Shown: positions 1 through 9,893, numbered from the stretch's first letter. The stretch is DNA of 64,000 nucleotides from Prorocentrum cordatum (GCA_963575745.1 CAUYUJ010009413.1:196001-260000); one strand, 5' to 3'. The notes: generated by a model not told the origin, from the sequence alone. Translations and numbers: made by a program.

Positions 1-53
1 GTGGGTGAGAGGGGAACAGGTGACGGGGGTCAGGGAGGGGGGCTGCGGGGGGC

Positions 54-183
54 GATAGACAGGGGAGGAGGAGGAGAGAGGAAGGAGAGGGAGGAGGGAG
101 GAGGGAGGAGGAGGGGGGAGGGGGGAGGGGGGAGGGGGGAGGAGGAGAAGGGAGGAGGAGAAGGAGGAGGAGGAGGAGGAGGA
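54..183. repeat. (GGA)n polypurine tract
   Basis: Almost pure G/A sequence built from GGA and GGGGA units. The reading frames across it give only poly-Gly/Glu or poly-Pro and are not genes. Bases 184-370 after it show nothing recognisable. Confidence 0.9.
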
Positions 184-370
184 CAGGAGAATCCGACATC
201 CTCACTTTGTGGCACGTTGCCCCCAGAAGTCCTCTCTCCCCTGGGCGGGCTCTTCATCCCGAGCTGGCTCTTCACGGCCCCGGGGCCAGGCGAGGGTCGG
301 TAGGGGCCGAGAACGGCGAAAAGCCTCCGCCTTGATTTCGTCGATATCGTGGGCGGCCGAGGGGGGCGAT

Positions 371-505
371 GACTACAGTGGGGGCCCATGCCAAGAAACA
401 CCCTGCTTGCCTCCAGGGTGCCCAGTGTTTCTTGGGTTTTGATGGTTTTGCGATGGAAAGCGTGACGTGTCCACACCAGAAGTCCATGGACGTCCTGGGG
501 TCTCA
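371..505 (+). mobile_element. Short TIR element, family C, copy 1 (3' truncated)
   Basis: Starts with TACAGTGGGGGC and continues with the family body (CATGCCAAGAAACACCCTGC, then a CTTGGGTTTTGATGG segment). Other copies lie at 1921, 35569, 38012 and 42366. The terminal inverted repeat ending in CACTGTA is missing here, and the sequence runs into a family D copy. The TA-CAGT end would fit a pogo/Tc1-like non-autonomous element; that assignment is inference. Confidence 0.7.
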
Positions 506-511
506 GGGCTG

Positions 512-731
512 GAAATCATGGGGGTGATGACTAGGAGGTGATGACCAGGGGGGTGTGATGACTAGGGGGGTGGGTATCATGGCGTGGGCCATGCTATTGC
601 CCCAGATTTCATGGCGCTTTTTCTTATTTCACAACTTTCCTGGCCCCCCCTTGCGCCTCGCACATGCCGCCGGCCATGCTTTGCGCCCCCCCCTCTTGGA
701 AGCCCCCCTCTTGGCCGCCCCCGAAATACGT
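512..731 (+). mobile_element. Short TIR element, family D, copy 1
   Basis: Shares its body with 23766-23940 and 25003-25197: GGGCCATG, then CAGATTTCATGGCGC, then a C-rich end with CCCCTCTTGG and CCGCCCCCGA. The 5' end repeats a GTGATGACTAGG unit three times. The ends of the intact copy at 25003 are inverted (GGGGGCGG...AAGAGGGGGGTG). Confidence 0.7.
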
Positions 732-846
732 TGGAGGCTTGGCTGTTGGATCCACGCGGGCTTCCTGCGGCCGTGCGGGGCGACTCGGGCACCCCCAGAG
801 CGCCCTCGTCGAGGCGCTGCGGCAGGAGGGCATCCAGAGCTTCTGT

Positions 847-1052
847 GAAGCCCGACGAGAACAGACGACAATTTCCGGAATTGGGAGAAAAACACAACAA
901 AAACAACACACACACACACACACCCACACACAAGAAAAAACAAACACACACACACACACATTGTGGAAAAACACACACAATAAAAAATCAACAATTACAC
1001 AGTCTGTGTGTTTTTCCCGACGAGAGCCGACGACAATTTCCAGAATTGGGAG
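847..1052. repeat. Direct repeat flanking a (CA)n microsatellite
   Basis: A 37-base segment beginning CCCGACGAGA and ending GAATTGGGAG occurs at about 848-884 and again at 1016-1052. Between them is a CA/ACAC tract (903-960) followed by a weaker A/C-rich stretch. Confidence 0.7.
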
Positions 1053-1078
1053 GGGAGAGGCGCCACTTAAAGGAGCGT

Positions 1079-1287
1079 CCTGGAGGCCTCGCGCGGCGCG
1101 CAGCAGATGTATTTTTTAGTCCGCACGTCCGCCCCGTCAGGTATGGGACGACGTCTGCGCGGCGCTGGCCAGACGCAATTCCGACGTAAGTCCGCCATGA
1201 ATCTGACGCAATGTGTGAACCCTGCGCGCAGGCGACGTGGATCCGGCACACATTTGGTCTCGAGTTGCCGCGCGAGGCCTCCAGAGG
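1079..1287 (+). mobile_element. Short TIR element, family F, copy 1
   Basis: Bounded by inverted ends: CCTGGAGGCCTCGCGCGGC at the left, and GCCGCGCGAGGCCTCCAG at the right, which is its reverse complement. The interior carries CCGCACGTCCGCCCC and GACGTAAGTCCG. The same element at 9446-9782 carries that interior twice. Confidence 0.8.
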
Positions 1288-1399
1288 ATCTTCCCCACGA
1301 GAGCCAGAGGGACACCAGGACAGGGGAGGGCAGGGCAGGACTTGCGTCCATATCCACTGCATCTCGGAATTTTAGGCTCCCTTCCCCAGCAGCCCGAGT

Positions 1400-1461
1400 C
1401 GCACTGGATGTGCATAGATATCTGCCCCCCAGAGGGTAGATTTTTATCCACATCCAGTGCG
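1400..1461. repeat. 61-bp near-perfect hairpin
   Basis: The left arm CGCACTGGATGTGCATAGAT and the right arm, ending TCCACATCCAGTGCG, are complementary over about 28 bases with few mismatches around a short G/C loop. It may be a tiny foldback element. Confidence 0.75.
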
Positions 1462-1920
1462 CGTTGGCCTTGTGGCGCCCCGTCTGCGGGAGTCAAAGAC
1501 ACACTGACTGTGGTTCATGAATGTTGCGCGCAGGGAGGAGGTAAGCAACACAACACAGAGAGACATGAGGAGCACATGGGAAGTGGAAAGGAAGACGAAC
1601 ATCCAGGAAATCTGGAAGAGTGATGGCATCGAGGGACCTGTGTCCACTGAGCCGTGGCTCCGGGGGCCCCTTCCAGGGGGGGATGCGGGAGACTCTGCGG
1701 CAGCGCTGGGCGACCATCGCGGCGGCGGCGGGCCTAGGGCACCGCGGCCGCAGCCGGTGGGGCGAGAGCTGGAAGCCCCCCCCCTCGCCACAGGAGGAGC
1801 TGCGGGCCACCTCGCCGCCAGGGGCCGATCGGGGCGCACGAGAGGGGGAGATACAGTCAACACGGGAAGGGGAGACGTGTGTGTGTGTGCCTCGCAGCCT
1901 GCCCAAGAGAAAAGTCAACA
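1462..1920. other. No gene seen; decayed family G fragment
   Basis: Around 1550-1650 there is a weak match to family G (GGGAAGTGGAAAGGAAGAC, then CAGGAAATCTGG). The rest is GC-rich sequence with open frames but no recognisable protein. Confidence 0.4.
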
Positions 1921-2103
1921 CTGCGGTGGGGGCTCATGCTATGAAGCACCCTGCTTACCTCCAGGGTGCCCTGTGTTTCTTGGGTTTCGATGGTTTTGCA
2001 ATGGAAGGCGTGACGTTCCCACGCCGAAAATCGATGGAGGTCCTGGGGTCTCAGCGTTGGGTTTCTTGTTGAGGGTTTCTTGTGGTCGGGCCCCCCCACT
2101 GTA
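1921..2103 (+). mobile_element. Short TIR element, family C, copy 2
   Basis: Left end CTGCGGTGGGGGCTCATGC (slightly decayed) and right end GGGCCCCCCCACTGTA, the inverse of the family start TACAGTGGGGGC. It contains the shared CTTGGGTTTCGATGG segment. Confidence 0.8.
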
Positions 2104-2105
2104 AG

Positions 2106-2260
2106 CATAGTCGACTTCCGAAACATCCTTACCTCCTCGGTCCATTCGTAACGCCTTTCGATGGCCAGCCCCGCTCGAACAGCCTCGGCATGGGCGTCCA
2201 AGGCCCTTGCACACTTATCGCGCATCCCTACTATCAGCTTTGATTGCATTTGACGCGAGC
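2106..2260 (-). pseudogene. Exon-like block on the minus strand, repeated at 42.0 kb
   Basis: The minus strand reads MQSKLIVGMRDKCARALDAH and continues openly through a charged helix-like segment, then meets a possible donor GAGGAG|GTAAGG near 2129. A diverged copy lies at about 41975-42065, also on the minus strand, with RDK.ASALDAH conserved. Each copy lies next to or near a short TIR element. I do not recognise the protein. It could be one exon of a duplicated gene or part of a larger repeat. Confidence 0.3.
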
Positions 2261-2741
2261 CCCCGGAGTGTGTAGCGGGAGAGACTCCCCTCTCCCTGCC
2301 CCCCCGTGCTCTCTCGGGGGATGGGGGGCAGTTTTCCCGGCGGCGACCGATGCGTGACTGTTCCACCCTCGGTACCATGAGCCCCAGCAGGCGTTTCAGG
2401 TTGTGCTGCCTGCTATGGTTCGCGTGATGTTGATACACGCCGCTCGGGCGACCTCGGGCCGCTCAAACATGCATGAATCTAGTAAGATTAGCCCTGCAAG
2501 TTTTCTATCTCTTGGGTTCGCACTACGGTTTATGATGAGACATGCTGTACGACCCGCGCGATCAGGATGCATGCGCAAGCTTCAACGCACCCCCACCCCC
2601 GATCCAATGTTGGTGGGCATGGCTAGCGGGGGCAGGATTTCGGCCGGTCGACTAGTTGCGTTGCAGCTGCCAGTCTTCGATTTGGGGTGCGGGGAGTGTT
2701 CATAAACATCAACATGCAAGGTGCAAGGTGTGGTCCATCAT
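2261..2741. other. No gene seen
   Basis: Mixed-composition sequence with short unrelated open frames. A single CATAAACATCAACATGCAAG near 2702 resembles one end of family A but has no partner arm. Confidence 0.4.
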
Positions 2742-2952
2742 CCCTATGTCGGGCCGGGCGAAAGGGGGGGATTGGGAAAGGGGGGGTTACGAAATTTGCT
2801 GCATGCAGCTGGTTTCGGCCTCACCGAGGGGCCCATTCCTCGATACATAGCCGCCTCCGGCGTCAGGAGGCGCCGGGAGAGCCAGCTACGTGAGCTGATT
2901 CTCAAACCCCCCCTTTGCTATCCCCCCCTTTTCGCCCGACCCGACTATGGCA
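2742..2952. mobile_element. Short TIR element, family K
   Basis: Inverted ends of about 50 bp. The left is CCTATGTCGGGCCGGGCGAA followed by runs of G. The right, read in reverse complement, is CCATAGTCGGGTCGGGCGAA followed by the same G runs. Total length is about 210 bp. I see only this copy. Confidence 0.8.
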
Positions 2953-3115
2953 GGTTCGCATCGTTTCGACGCGGCGACGACCCCAGCGCGGGTGTTCGAG
3001 ACTGAGCGCCGCCTGTGGCCCAGAGACGGCCCATGTATAACGATCTGGCGATCGTGAGACCGCCGATCGCTCAAGGTCGAGCGGTCCGCGCGGTGCCGGG
3101 AACCGACGGCACTAC

Positions 3116-3242
3116 TTGGCATCGCTCGGACGTGTGCAGTTTTTCTCGGCGAGGGCGATCGAGGAGCATCCTGGATCATTTGGCGAAAAAGCCACGCACG
3201 ATACCGAAAAAAACACAGGGAATGGACGTCCGAGCGATGCCA
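3116..3242 (+). mobile_element. Short TIR element, family B, copy 1
   Basis: Left end TTGGCATCGCTCGGACGTGT and right end GGACGTCCGAGCGATGCCA are inverted repeats. The interior has a conserved CGAGGAGCATCCTGGATCAT and an A-rich stretch. Four copies of about 125-130 bp occur in the window (5663, 18106, 60601). Confidence 0.85.
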
Positions 3243-3711
3243 GGTCTATCGTCACGACACGAACTGGAAGCAGGTAGAGGGCGTTCTGGAACGCCTTCAG
3301 AGCGTTCCCGAACGCTCTGAGAAGGCTTCGGCGCCCGAGACGTGTTCCGGAGCCTCCAGATCTCAGAGATTCCCGATTCTACAGGCCTACGCCACATCCG
3401 CCGACACCTTGTATTCCTTGTTCGCTCAGGTATCGCTTCCTTCTTTATCTCCCTTCCCCAGGGGCTCTTGGGGGTCCTTGGTGCCTCTGTGGGGGATGAG
3501 GCGGAGGAGGGGGAAGATAAATAGTTGGAGGAAGGTGAGGATGAGGAAACGGCGTCAAGCGGACTCCAGCCGATTTATCTTCACCCGATGTTCTCCTCGT
3601 CATGTCTTCGCCTTACCAATCTGTTGTCAACGCCTTCCTGCTTCATGTTTCTATACACTTCTTCCGACCGCTGGGCGGGACAGCCAGGGTCGGACTAACA
3701 GACCCCCAGTA
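3243..3711. other. No gene seen
   Basis: Contains a small local repeat of GCGTTC...GAACGC type near 3280-3320 and a purine-rich stretch at 3490-3550. No coding signal is recognised. Confidence 0.4.
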
Positions 3712-4043
3712 GACCATCCCCTTCTGTGACGTCCCCCTCGCCTCGCCCCAAGACGTATGTCATGCGGCCTGAGAGGAGCGTGAAAGGCGAGGGTTACCTC
3801 ACGGAAGGGAATGGTTTGCTAGGGGTCGGTTAGGCCGTGCCCGAAGGGTTTCTGGCAGTTTCTCCCAGGACTTCTCTCGCCTCGGGATGCTTTCCAGCAA
3901 ATGCTCCTCGCTGGGGGCGTTCCTGGGATGCCGGAATCGCCCCAAACGGCCGCCAGAGGCCCGAACAATGACCCGAACCCCAGAATCTTCCGTAGCGGGG
4001 GGCAGTTTGAAAGGCGAGGGTGACGTCACGGAAGGGGATGGTC
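3712..4043. mobile_element. Short TIR element, family L
   Basis: The left end GACCATCCCCTTCTGTGACG and the right end CGTCACGGAAGGGGATGGTC are inverted repeats of about 30 bp. A second, directly repeated copy of the right-end motif lies internally at 3783-3822. After it, 4100-4180 is a small AT-rich island with AACATGTG...CACATGTT arms. Confidence 0.8.
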
Positions 4044-4240
4044 CGCTATTGTTGTGGAGGACGATCAATGGAGAGGAAGCATGTTGCCAAGTCATTCCAG
4101 ATGTTTAGAACATGTGATAAAATTGTTCTATACATATAATGCACATGAAACATCTCAACATCTTAAACACATGTTTGATTCGATGACAGGACTGTTAGGG
4201 TGTCCATTGTCGTGGCATCCACAACGCTATTGATTCGGGA

Positions 4241-4399
4241 GTGGACAGACCTCTTACCCTGACGCGTCGATTAAGGAATTGGCCGTTTTCGGCTCGCGAG
4301 AGGGCGTCGCGGCCGTCATTTTTGCGGGTCCAGGTCCGTCGGTTTCGGTCCCAGGCTGTTTTCACTAAGACGAGATCTACTAAAGGGAGGTTTGTCCAT
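4241..4399 (+). mobile_element. Short TIR element, family E, copy 1
   Basis: Left end GTGGACAGACCTCTTACC, and right end GGGAGGTTTGTCCATC in inverted orientation. The conserved interior is CGTCGATTAAGGAATTGGCC and GTTTTCACTAAG. Copies at 57709 and 26060; the latter interrupts a LINE reverse transcriptase. Confidence 0.8.
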
Positions 4400-4916
4400 C
4401 GCCGACTATTGGTCGGTTCGATACAGGGGCCCTCTTGGGCCATCTCGGGGGCTTCTTGCGGCCCTGTTGGCCCAGCTTGAGGCGCCTCTGGGGCCCCCGG
4501 GGCCAGGCGCCAGATGTCCGCAGGCCTGGCAGTTGCCCGCCCGCGCGCGCGAACAGATCCCTCGGGACAGGATCGGGGGTCCCGCGCCGCGAAAAGATCC
4601 TTGGTCGCGCCAGAGAGAAGTACCGAAACTCCATGATTCTCACGTGTTGGGCCCTGGGAGACCCGCGTTCGACACTCTGTCGACACTCGTTCGGCACTCT
4701 TTCGACACTTTTCCGGGCGCTCGAACATATTTGTGGGATGTGGTCCTTAAGTAAGATGGGAGCAACATGATGCTATTGGTCGGTTAGGCCGCGCCCGATA
4801 CGGGGGCTCTGTGGTCTTCTCGTCCCGCCGATCGGGGCGGGGGTGCTGCCGCCTGGCCCCGTGCCTCGGTGCGGGTCGCTTCCAGGCCCGCGCAGGAAGG
4901 CGCCGGAAAGTCCGGA
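4400..4916. other. No gene seen
   Basis: GC-rich sequence. GACACTCTGTCGACACTCGT near 4671 is part of a small CGACACT repeat (4668-4710). GGTCGGTTAGGCCG at 4778 matches GGTCGGTTAGGCCG at 3828. No protein is recognised. Confidence 0.4.
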
Positions 4917-5059
4917 GGCACAATTTTTCGCCGACTCCCAGGAAAACATATGGGAAAAAAATGGGAAGTGGGGGGGAAGACAAAAACCCAGAAGATATAG
5001 GGAAGTGTGGGGAATCCTGCTATTTGTGCGTATTTATTTGTGTGTCCCAGGGCCCCTTC
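4917..5059 (+). mobile_element. Short dispersed repeat, family G, copy 1
   Basis: Family G body: CGACTCCCAGGAAAACATAT, GGGAAGTGGGGGGAAGACAA, then TATTTATTTGTGTGTCCCAG and GGCCCCTTCA. Other copies lie at 17311 (two in tandem), 22218, 32089 and 61320. The ends are imperfectly inverted (ACACACAAA and ATTCCCCA on both sides in the 61320 copy). Confidence 0.75.
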
Positions 5060-5107
5060 AGAAAGGCCAGAGGCACCAGCCAGCGCATTCGCCCACCTTC
5101 CCATTGT

Positions 5108-5327
5108 CGGGGGCCCCTAAACGGTGTGGTAACCACACCGTGTGGCGAGTCGGTGAGGATTCGGGGTCACCGCACGGTCTTGGGACTCGGGTCGTTCTCC
5201 GAGGACGTCTCGGGCAACAGGGGCCTCCGGGGTCCCAAGACCGTGCGTTGACGGACTGCGCGGTGAGGTCTCTTGGGGTTCGAGGTCACCGCACGGTCTG
5301 TCACCACACCGTTTCGGGACTCCAAAC
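5108..5327. repeat. Nested palindromes (ACGGTGTGGTAACCACACCGT)
   Basis: The palindrome CGGTGTGGTAACCACACCG lies near 5114-5132. The pair CACCGCACGGTCTTGGGAC and GTCCCAAGACCGTGCG forms a second stem around it, and CCACACCGTTT near 5310 repeats the first half. It is likely a foldback element. Confidence 0.7.
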
Positions 5328-5662
5328 ATTGCCATCCCCCCCATTCGTCCGACCCGATTTGCGCAAGCCTCGGCACAGCTGAGCGACGTTGGCCAGAGAT
5401 TCTCCTATGTTCAGCCTCGTGCACCTTCGGGGTCAGGGAGGGTTCGTACACCCTTCCCCCCCCCTTCCTCATCCTCCCCCGCTTTTTCCTGGCATCCGCT
5501 TGTCCCGCAGGGGCAGCACGTCTGGGGTGGACGAACAGCGGCTTGGGAACAAGCGCAAAGGCGCGCCCACTGGGGCTGTAGCGGGGCGTGTCCTGGGGTG
5601 CGAACGGTCTGAGACGGTGGAGAGCAGCAGGGACGGAGAAAACGTGTGTGCGCGACCTATGG
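5328..5662. other. No gene seen
   Basis: Pyrimidine-rich at 5455-5490, otherwise featureless. Open frames run through in several phases, which is typical of this GC-rich DNA. Confidence 0.4.
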
Positions 5663-5791
5663 CTTGGCATCGCTCGGACGTGTGCATTTTTTCCCGGCGA
5701 GAACCATCGAGGACAACCCTGGACCATCGAGCAACAAAAAACACGCACGAAACCAAAAAATGTACGGGGAATGGACGTCCGAGCGACGGCA
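5663..5791 (+). mobile_element. Short TIR element, family B, copy 2
   Basis: Left end TTGGCATCGCTCGGACGTGT, right end GGACGTCCGAGCGACGGC. The A-rich interior has CACGCACGAAACCAAAAAAT. Confidence 0.85.
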
Positions 5792-6769
5792 AGATGGGGC
5801 CGTCATCTGGGGTTCTGTGTGGGTGCGCAGGGCCTGCGAGGGGTGGGCGAGGAGGGAAGCTGGAGCCACACGCAGTGGCGCCGTGGGGGGGCCGTCGCTG
5901 GGGCTCGCTGGCGGGGGTGTGAGGCGGCCGAGGACAGCGGGCCCGAGTGGATGTGGTGGCGCACGCGGCCGTTCCCGCTGCGGCCGGGGCTGGGGTTCCC
6001 CATCGGGCGCGACGCGCGCGACGGGGTGTGCCACATCGCACGCGCGAAGACTCGGGACTCGGCACGGTGCCCAACATCAGTCCCTGCTCATGTTGAGCAG
6101 GTCTCGCTGTTCGCGCCGCCGCGGGGCGTCTGTCTGTTCTTGGGACAGAAGGCCTCCTGCCCAGCGTCGGCCGCGGTCGGTCTGGGACCATCTTTGCGGC
6201 TGGGCATCGTACCCTGTTGGTCCGTACCCACTTCGGGCGTTCAGAAGCACATGCCTTCGGCATAGATGGGGCTGGCCACTGCGCGCGAAGCATGTGGAGG
6301 GTGGGCCAAACCAGATGGGACGTGGGCCCCGCGTGCTTGCGGGCGCGACCGTTCGGACCTCTGCGGTGCCGTGGCAGGCCTACCCCATTTAGTGGGGTGC
6401 GAAGCACTTGAAGGGCGGGCCGTATGGGTTGAAGGGCAAAGCCTACCTGCTTCTAGAAGACCAATCTCTGGGGCATGTGCCACAACATAGTTGTCATGTT
6501 CTGGCTACCAGCGTCTTCAGACACACAACTGGTTGTCGTTACGTATATCGGCGCACTCTGCGGCCGTTGCGTTCGGCGCAGTACGAGGTCGGAGAAAGGT
6601 TGGACCCGTCTACGGTATGTTCCTGTTCTAACGTAGGTCCCACATGTTATTCCAACGCATCGGACCCACTGACAGCTGTAAGTGTCCCCCCACTGAGGCC
6701 GAAGTTCGGTTCTAGAGAATGGGGGAGGACGAAAACAAGGGATCGGAGCAGCAGCAGGGAGGTATGGGA
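5792..6769. other. No gene seen (about 1 kb)
   Basis: GC-rich sequence with long open frames on both strands, all lacking recognisable motifs. Shared phrases are few and I could not define repeat ends. Confidence 0.4.
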
Positions 6770-6828
6770 GTGGGAGGAGGAGGAGGTGGAGGAGGAGGAG
6801 GAGGAGGAGGAGGAGGAAGAGGAGCCAA
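6770..6828. repeat. (GGA)n microsatellite
   Basis: A run of GGAGGAGGA units. The frames across it read poly-Glu or poly-Gly. 6829-7216 after it holds no recognised gene; a minus-strand stretch near 6895-7095 (KLEALRVICDVPRRKHIRQT) is open but unidentified. Confidence 0.9.
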
Positions 6829-7216
6829 AAAAGGCGGGTCGACTGGCGTTGCGGAGAGAAATGACGATCAAGCTTCAGTGTGGCGGGAGGGAATTCATCG
6901 CCTAATGGGCGACGTAGGCCGTGGGCTAAGCGACAAAAGCCTGGTCGAGAATTCCGGTGAGCGCCTTCGGCGCATCTGCCGCAGCCGCTGCTGTCCATCC
7001 GGATGTGTCCATCCAGCGTCGCTAGTCGTCTGTCTGATGTGCTTGCGGCGGGGCACGTCGCAAATGACCCGTAGTGCCTCCAGCTTCAAGCGCACGCCTG
7101 GCGGGCGCGCAAGGTGCCATCACTCGGAGACCTTCGCTGCACCCATCGCGCTGCATTTCCATGATTCTTTTTCCCAACCCTCCTTGGTTGGGTATTCGTT
7201 TTGAATATGGCACTGC

Positions 7217-7275
7217 GGTCTCCAGTCCTCCTCCTCCTCCTCCTCCTCCTCCTCCTCCTCCTCCCCCTCCTCCTC
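7217..7275. repeat. (TCC)n microsatellite
   Basis: A run of TCCTCCTCC with CCC interruptions. It is followed by a short (TG)n at 7331-7349. Confidence 0.9.
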
Positions 7276-7387
7276 CCGCCTCCCGCCTCCCGCTTCCGTC
7301 TTGTCTCCTCTTGCCTTGCGCATACCTCGTGTGTGTGTGTGTGTGTGCATCCAGGCTGCGGTACCTCTTGTGTGTGCATCTTGCCAA

Positions 7388-7905
7388 GGGGCTGCGATCT
7401 GCGACGCTGTCGCCACTTTCGAGGGCTGCTGGTGGGTCCTGCGGAGTGAGGCACCGCGGGGTCCTGAGCGAGACCTCGCCGTCCCTGGGGGGGCTGCGAT
7501 CTGCGACGCTGTCGCCACTTTCGAAGGCTGCTGGTGGGTCCTGCGGAGTGAGGCACCGCGGGGTCCTGAGCGAGACCTCGCCGTCCCTGGGGGGGCTGCG
7601 ATCTGCGACGCTGTCGCCACTTTCGAGGGCTGCTGGTGGGTCCTGCGGAGTGAGGCACCGCGGAGACCTGAGCGAGACCTCGCCGTCCCTGGGGGGGGGG
7701 GCTGCGATCTGCGACGCTGTCGCCACTTTAGAGGGCTGCTGGTGGGTTCCAGCGGAGTGAGGCACCGCGGGGACCTGAGCGAGACCTCGCCGTCCCTGGG
7801 GGGGCTGCGATCTGCGACGCTGTCGCCACTTTAGAGGGCTGCTGGTGGGTCCAGCGGAGCGAGGCACTGCGGAGACCTGAGCGAGACCTCGCCGTCCCTG
7901 GGTGG
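7388..7905 (+). repeat. Tandem array, five units of 102-106 bp
   Basis: Units begin GGGGCTGCGATCTGCGACGC at about 7389, 7491, 7593, 7699 and 7802 and end with CTCGCCGTCCCTGGG. Units are almost identical, differing mainly in the length of the G run. Long open frames through the array on both strands come from the repeat, because the unit length keeps frames open, and I do not call a protein. Confidence 0.95.
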
Positions 7906-8102
7906 CTCTGGAGAGCTGCTGCGGGATTCGTTAGGCGCAACGGGCGCATGGCACAGCCAACGGGGATGAGTTGTGAAACAGACCATCTGCCGGCGATGGC
8001 CATAACGTTGCGCTTACACGTATCCCGCGGGGGCTCTCAAGAGCTGCTGTGGGAGACGTTGGGCGCAACGGGCGCATGGTGCAGCCAACGGGGATGCTTT
8101 GT
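7903..8102 (+). repeat. Two-unit tandem duplication
   Basis: GGCTCTGGAGAGCTGCTGCG...CAACGGGCGCATGG at 7903-7975 recurs as GGCTCTCAAGAGCTGCTGTG...CAACGGGCGCATGG at 8032-8102. 8103-8409 after it shows nothing recognisable. Confidence 0.8.
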
Positions 8103-8409
8103 GTTATTACGTAGCCCTTATATCTTGATCGGGGGTCTGCGAGCCTTCCGATTTACTGGTCGCAAAATCACATGCGTCTATGTTACGTCATCGCCCCCGT
8201 TGTAGTAACCTTGATATACTTATGCCCCGCATTGCGAACGGGTTGGGTACGTCGCCAGGGTAATTTCCCTCCCCCCTCGCTTCGGAGGCGACGGCAGGGC
8301 GCATGGGCGATCGGAACTCCTGGATGCACGCAATGCCCACCTCCCAGGGCCCATTATAGTTCGATCCGACCGATTCGATTCAAGTTCGCCGGGCTCGCTC
8401 GATCTTGTG

Positions 8410-8592
8410 TACTCCAGATTTCGTAATAAAGGGAGGGGGTCTCATTTCGGGGGGGGGGTCTCTTCCAGGCTATCTTGGAGGGCCTGGGGGGTCTGGGGAC
8501 GATGTTTTGGAGGGTTCTCCCACGGGGGAGGTCTGAAATGGCTTGTCTTGGAGGGTCCAGACCCGCTCCCTTTTCTTACGAAATCTGGAGTA
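8410..8592. mobile_element. Short TIR element, family J
   Basis: Left end TACTCCAGATTTCGTAATAA and right end TTACGAAATCTGGAGTA are inverted. The interior is G-rich with repeated GGAGGGTCT phrases. Single copy in the window. The 150 bp after it contains GATCCGAT-type repeats. Confidence 0.85.
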
Positions 8593-8748
8593 TGGGGTCC
8601 AGCGATCCGATGTGGCCCGATGCTTGTTTGCACAGCGTATCTGTGCCTCCGGGCGCAGTGATCCGATTCGGCCTCGACTCCGTGGCGATGCAGCGCGATC
8701 CGACGCACGCTCAGATTCGATCCGATGCCCCGGCTCGATGCGGACGTA

Positions 8749-8924
8749 GGGGAACAGAAAGTGGCATAAACATCAAAGCTCGGAGGCCCGCGCGGATTTC
8801 TCGGATCGGCGCTGGGAGCGCGCCAGGGGCGGCGCCGGAGGCGCCGCCTGGGGGCCCCAGCGCCGATCCGAGGAATCCGCGCGAACCCTCCGAGTTTTGA
8901 TGTTTATGTCACTTTTTGTTCCCC
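8749..8924. mobile_element. Foldback element, family A, copy 1 (176 bp, near-perfect palindrome)
   Basis: The left arm GGGGAACAGAAAGTGGCATA and the right arm, read in reverse complement, GGGGAACAAAAAGTGACATA, pair through CATAAACATC, CTCGGAGG, the CGCGCGGATT segment and GGATCGGCGCTGGG down to a short G/C loop. Related copies lie at 22092, 23557, 41312, 45881, 54714 and 61525, with a weak one at 50849. Confidence 0.9.
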
Positions 8925-8944
8925 GATGACTGATCCTTCCCGCT

Positions 8945-9440
8945 GGGCGATACATCCCTTTTGCCTCTCGTCGCCCTGCCTCGGGGGGTGGATGGGGGGG
9001 GGGGAACGAGGACGAGGGCGGAGGGGCACTGTTGAAGGGAGCTCGTGGCGATGGGGCAGAAAGGGGGAGGGGAGAGGGAAGGGGACATCAAGGAGAGGAA
9101 GAGGGAAGGGGAGGGGAGGGAAAGGGAGAGGGAAGGGAAAGGGGAGGGGAGAGGGAAGGGGAGAGGGAAGGGGAGGGGAGAGGGAAGGGGAGAGGGAAGG
9201 GCGATCCATCCCTTTTGCCTCTCGTCGCCCTGCCTCGGGGGGTGGGGGGGGACGAGGACGAGGCCGCAGAGGCACGGCTGGAGAGAGCACGGGGCGATGG
9301 GGCAGAAAGGGGGAGGGGAGAGGGAGTGGGAGGCGGAGGAGGAGCAGGAGAAGGAGGAGGAGGAGAAGGCTCCTCCTCCTCCTCCTCCTCCTCATACTCC
9401 TCGACATTAGGGAGAGGAAGAGGAAGGGGCGGCCGAGAGG
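8945..9440 (+). repeat. Tandem duplication of about 257 bp, purine rich
   Basis: CATCCCTTTTGCCTCTCGTC at 8953 recurs at 9208. Each copy continues with CGCCCTGCCTCGGGGGGTGG and a GGGGAGAGGGAAGGG tract. The second copy ends in a GGA/TCC tract. Long frames across it are low-complexity artefacts. Confidence 0.85.
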
Positions 9441-9445
9441 AAAAT

Positions 9446-9782
9446 CCTGGAGGCCTCGCGCGGCGCGCAAAGTGTTACATCTTCTAACCCGCACGTCCGC
9501 CCCCGTCGGACGTGGGACGACGCTCGCGCGGTGATGCTCCGACGTAGGTCCGATGTAAGTCCGATTGGCATCCAACGTAAATCCAACGCAAAGTGTCACA
9601 TCTTCTAATCCGCACGTCCGCCCCCGTCGGACGTGGGACGACGTTCGCGCGGTGATGCTCCGACGTAGGTCCGATGGAAGTCCGATTGGCGTCCAGCGGA
9701 AATCCAACGCCACCCGAAGTGCAGCCGGCGTGCCTCTCCGAGGACAACTGGGCCTCGAGTCGCCGCGCGGGGCCTCTCCAGG
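9446..9782 (+). mobile_element. Short TIR element, family F, copy 2, with internal duplication
   Basis: Ends CCTGGAGGCCTCGCGCGGCG and GTCGCCGCGCGGGGCCTCTCC are inverted. The interior carries two units of about 122 bp (CCGCACGTCCGCCCCCGTCG ... ATCCAACGC). It is therefore longer than copy 1 at 1079. Confidence 0.85.
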
Positions 9783-9784
9783 AC

Positions 9785-9893
9785 CCCCTCCTCCTCCTCC
9801 TCCTCCTCCTCCTCCTCCCCCACCCCCTCCCCCTCCCCCTCCTCCTCCTCCTCCTCCTCCTCCTCCTCCTCCTCCTCCTCCTCCTCCTCCTCC
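9785..9893. repeat. (CTC)n microsatellite upstream of LINE-1
   Basis: Nearly pure CTCCTC with a few CCC interruptions. A second (CTC)n lies just beyond the other end of the retrotransposon at 17200-17283. Confidence 0.95.

Noticed and set aside
5469-6407. 312-residue minus-strand frame
   Set aside because: It includes a family B element and Arg/Pro/Ala-rich sequence with no motif; overlapping plus-strand frames are as long.
7022-7867. Long open frames on both strands through 7.0-7.9 kb
   Set aside because: They arise from the 102-106-bp tandem array, which stays open in several frames at once.
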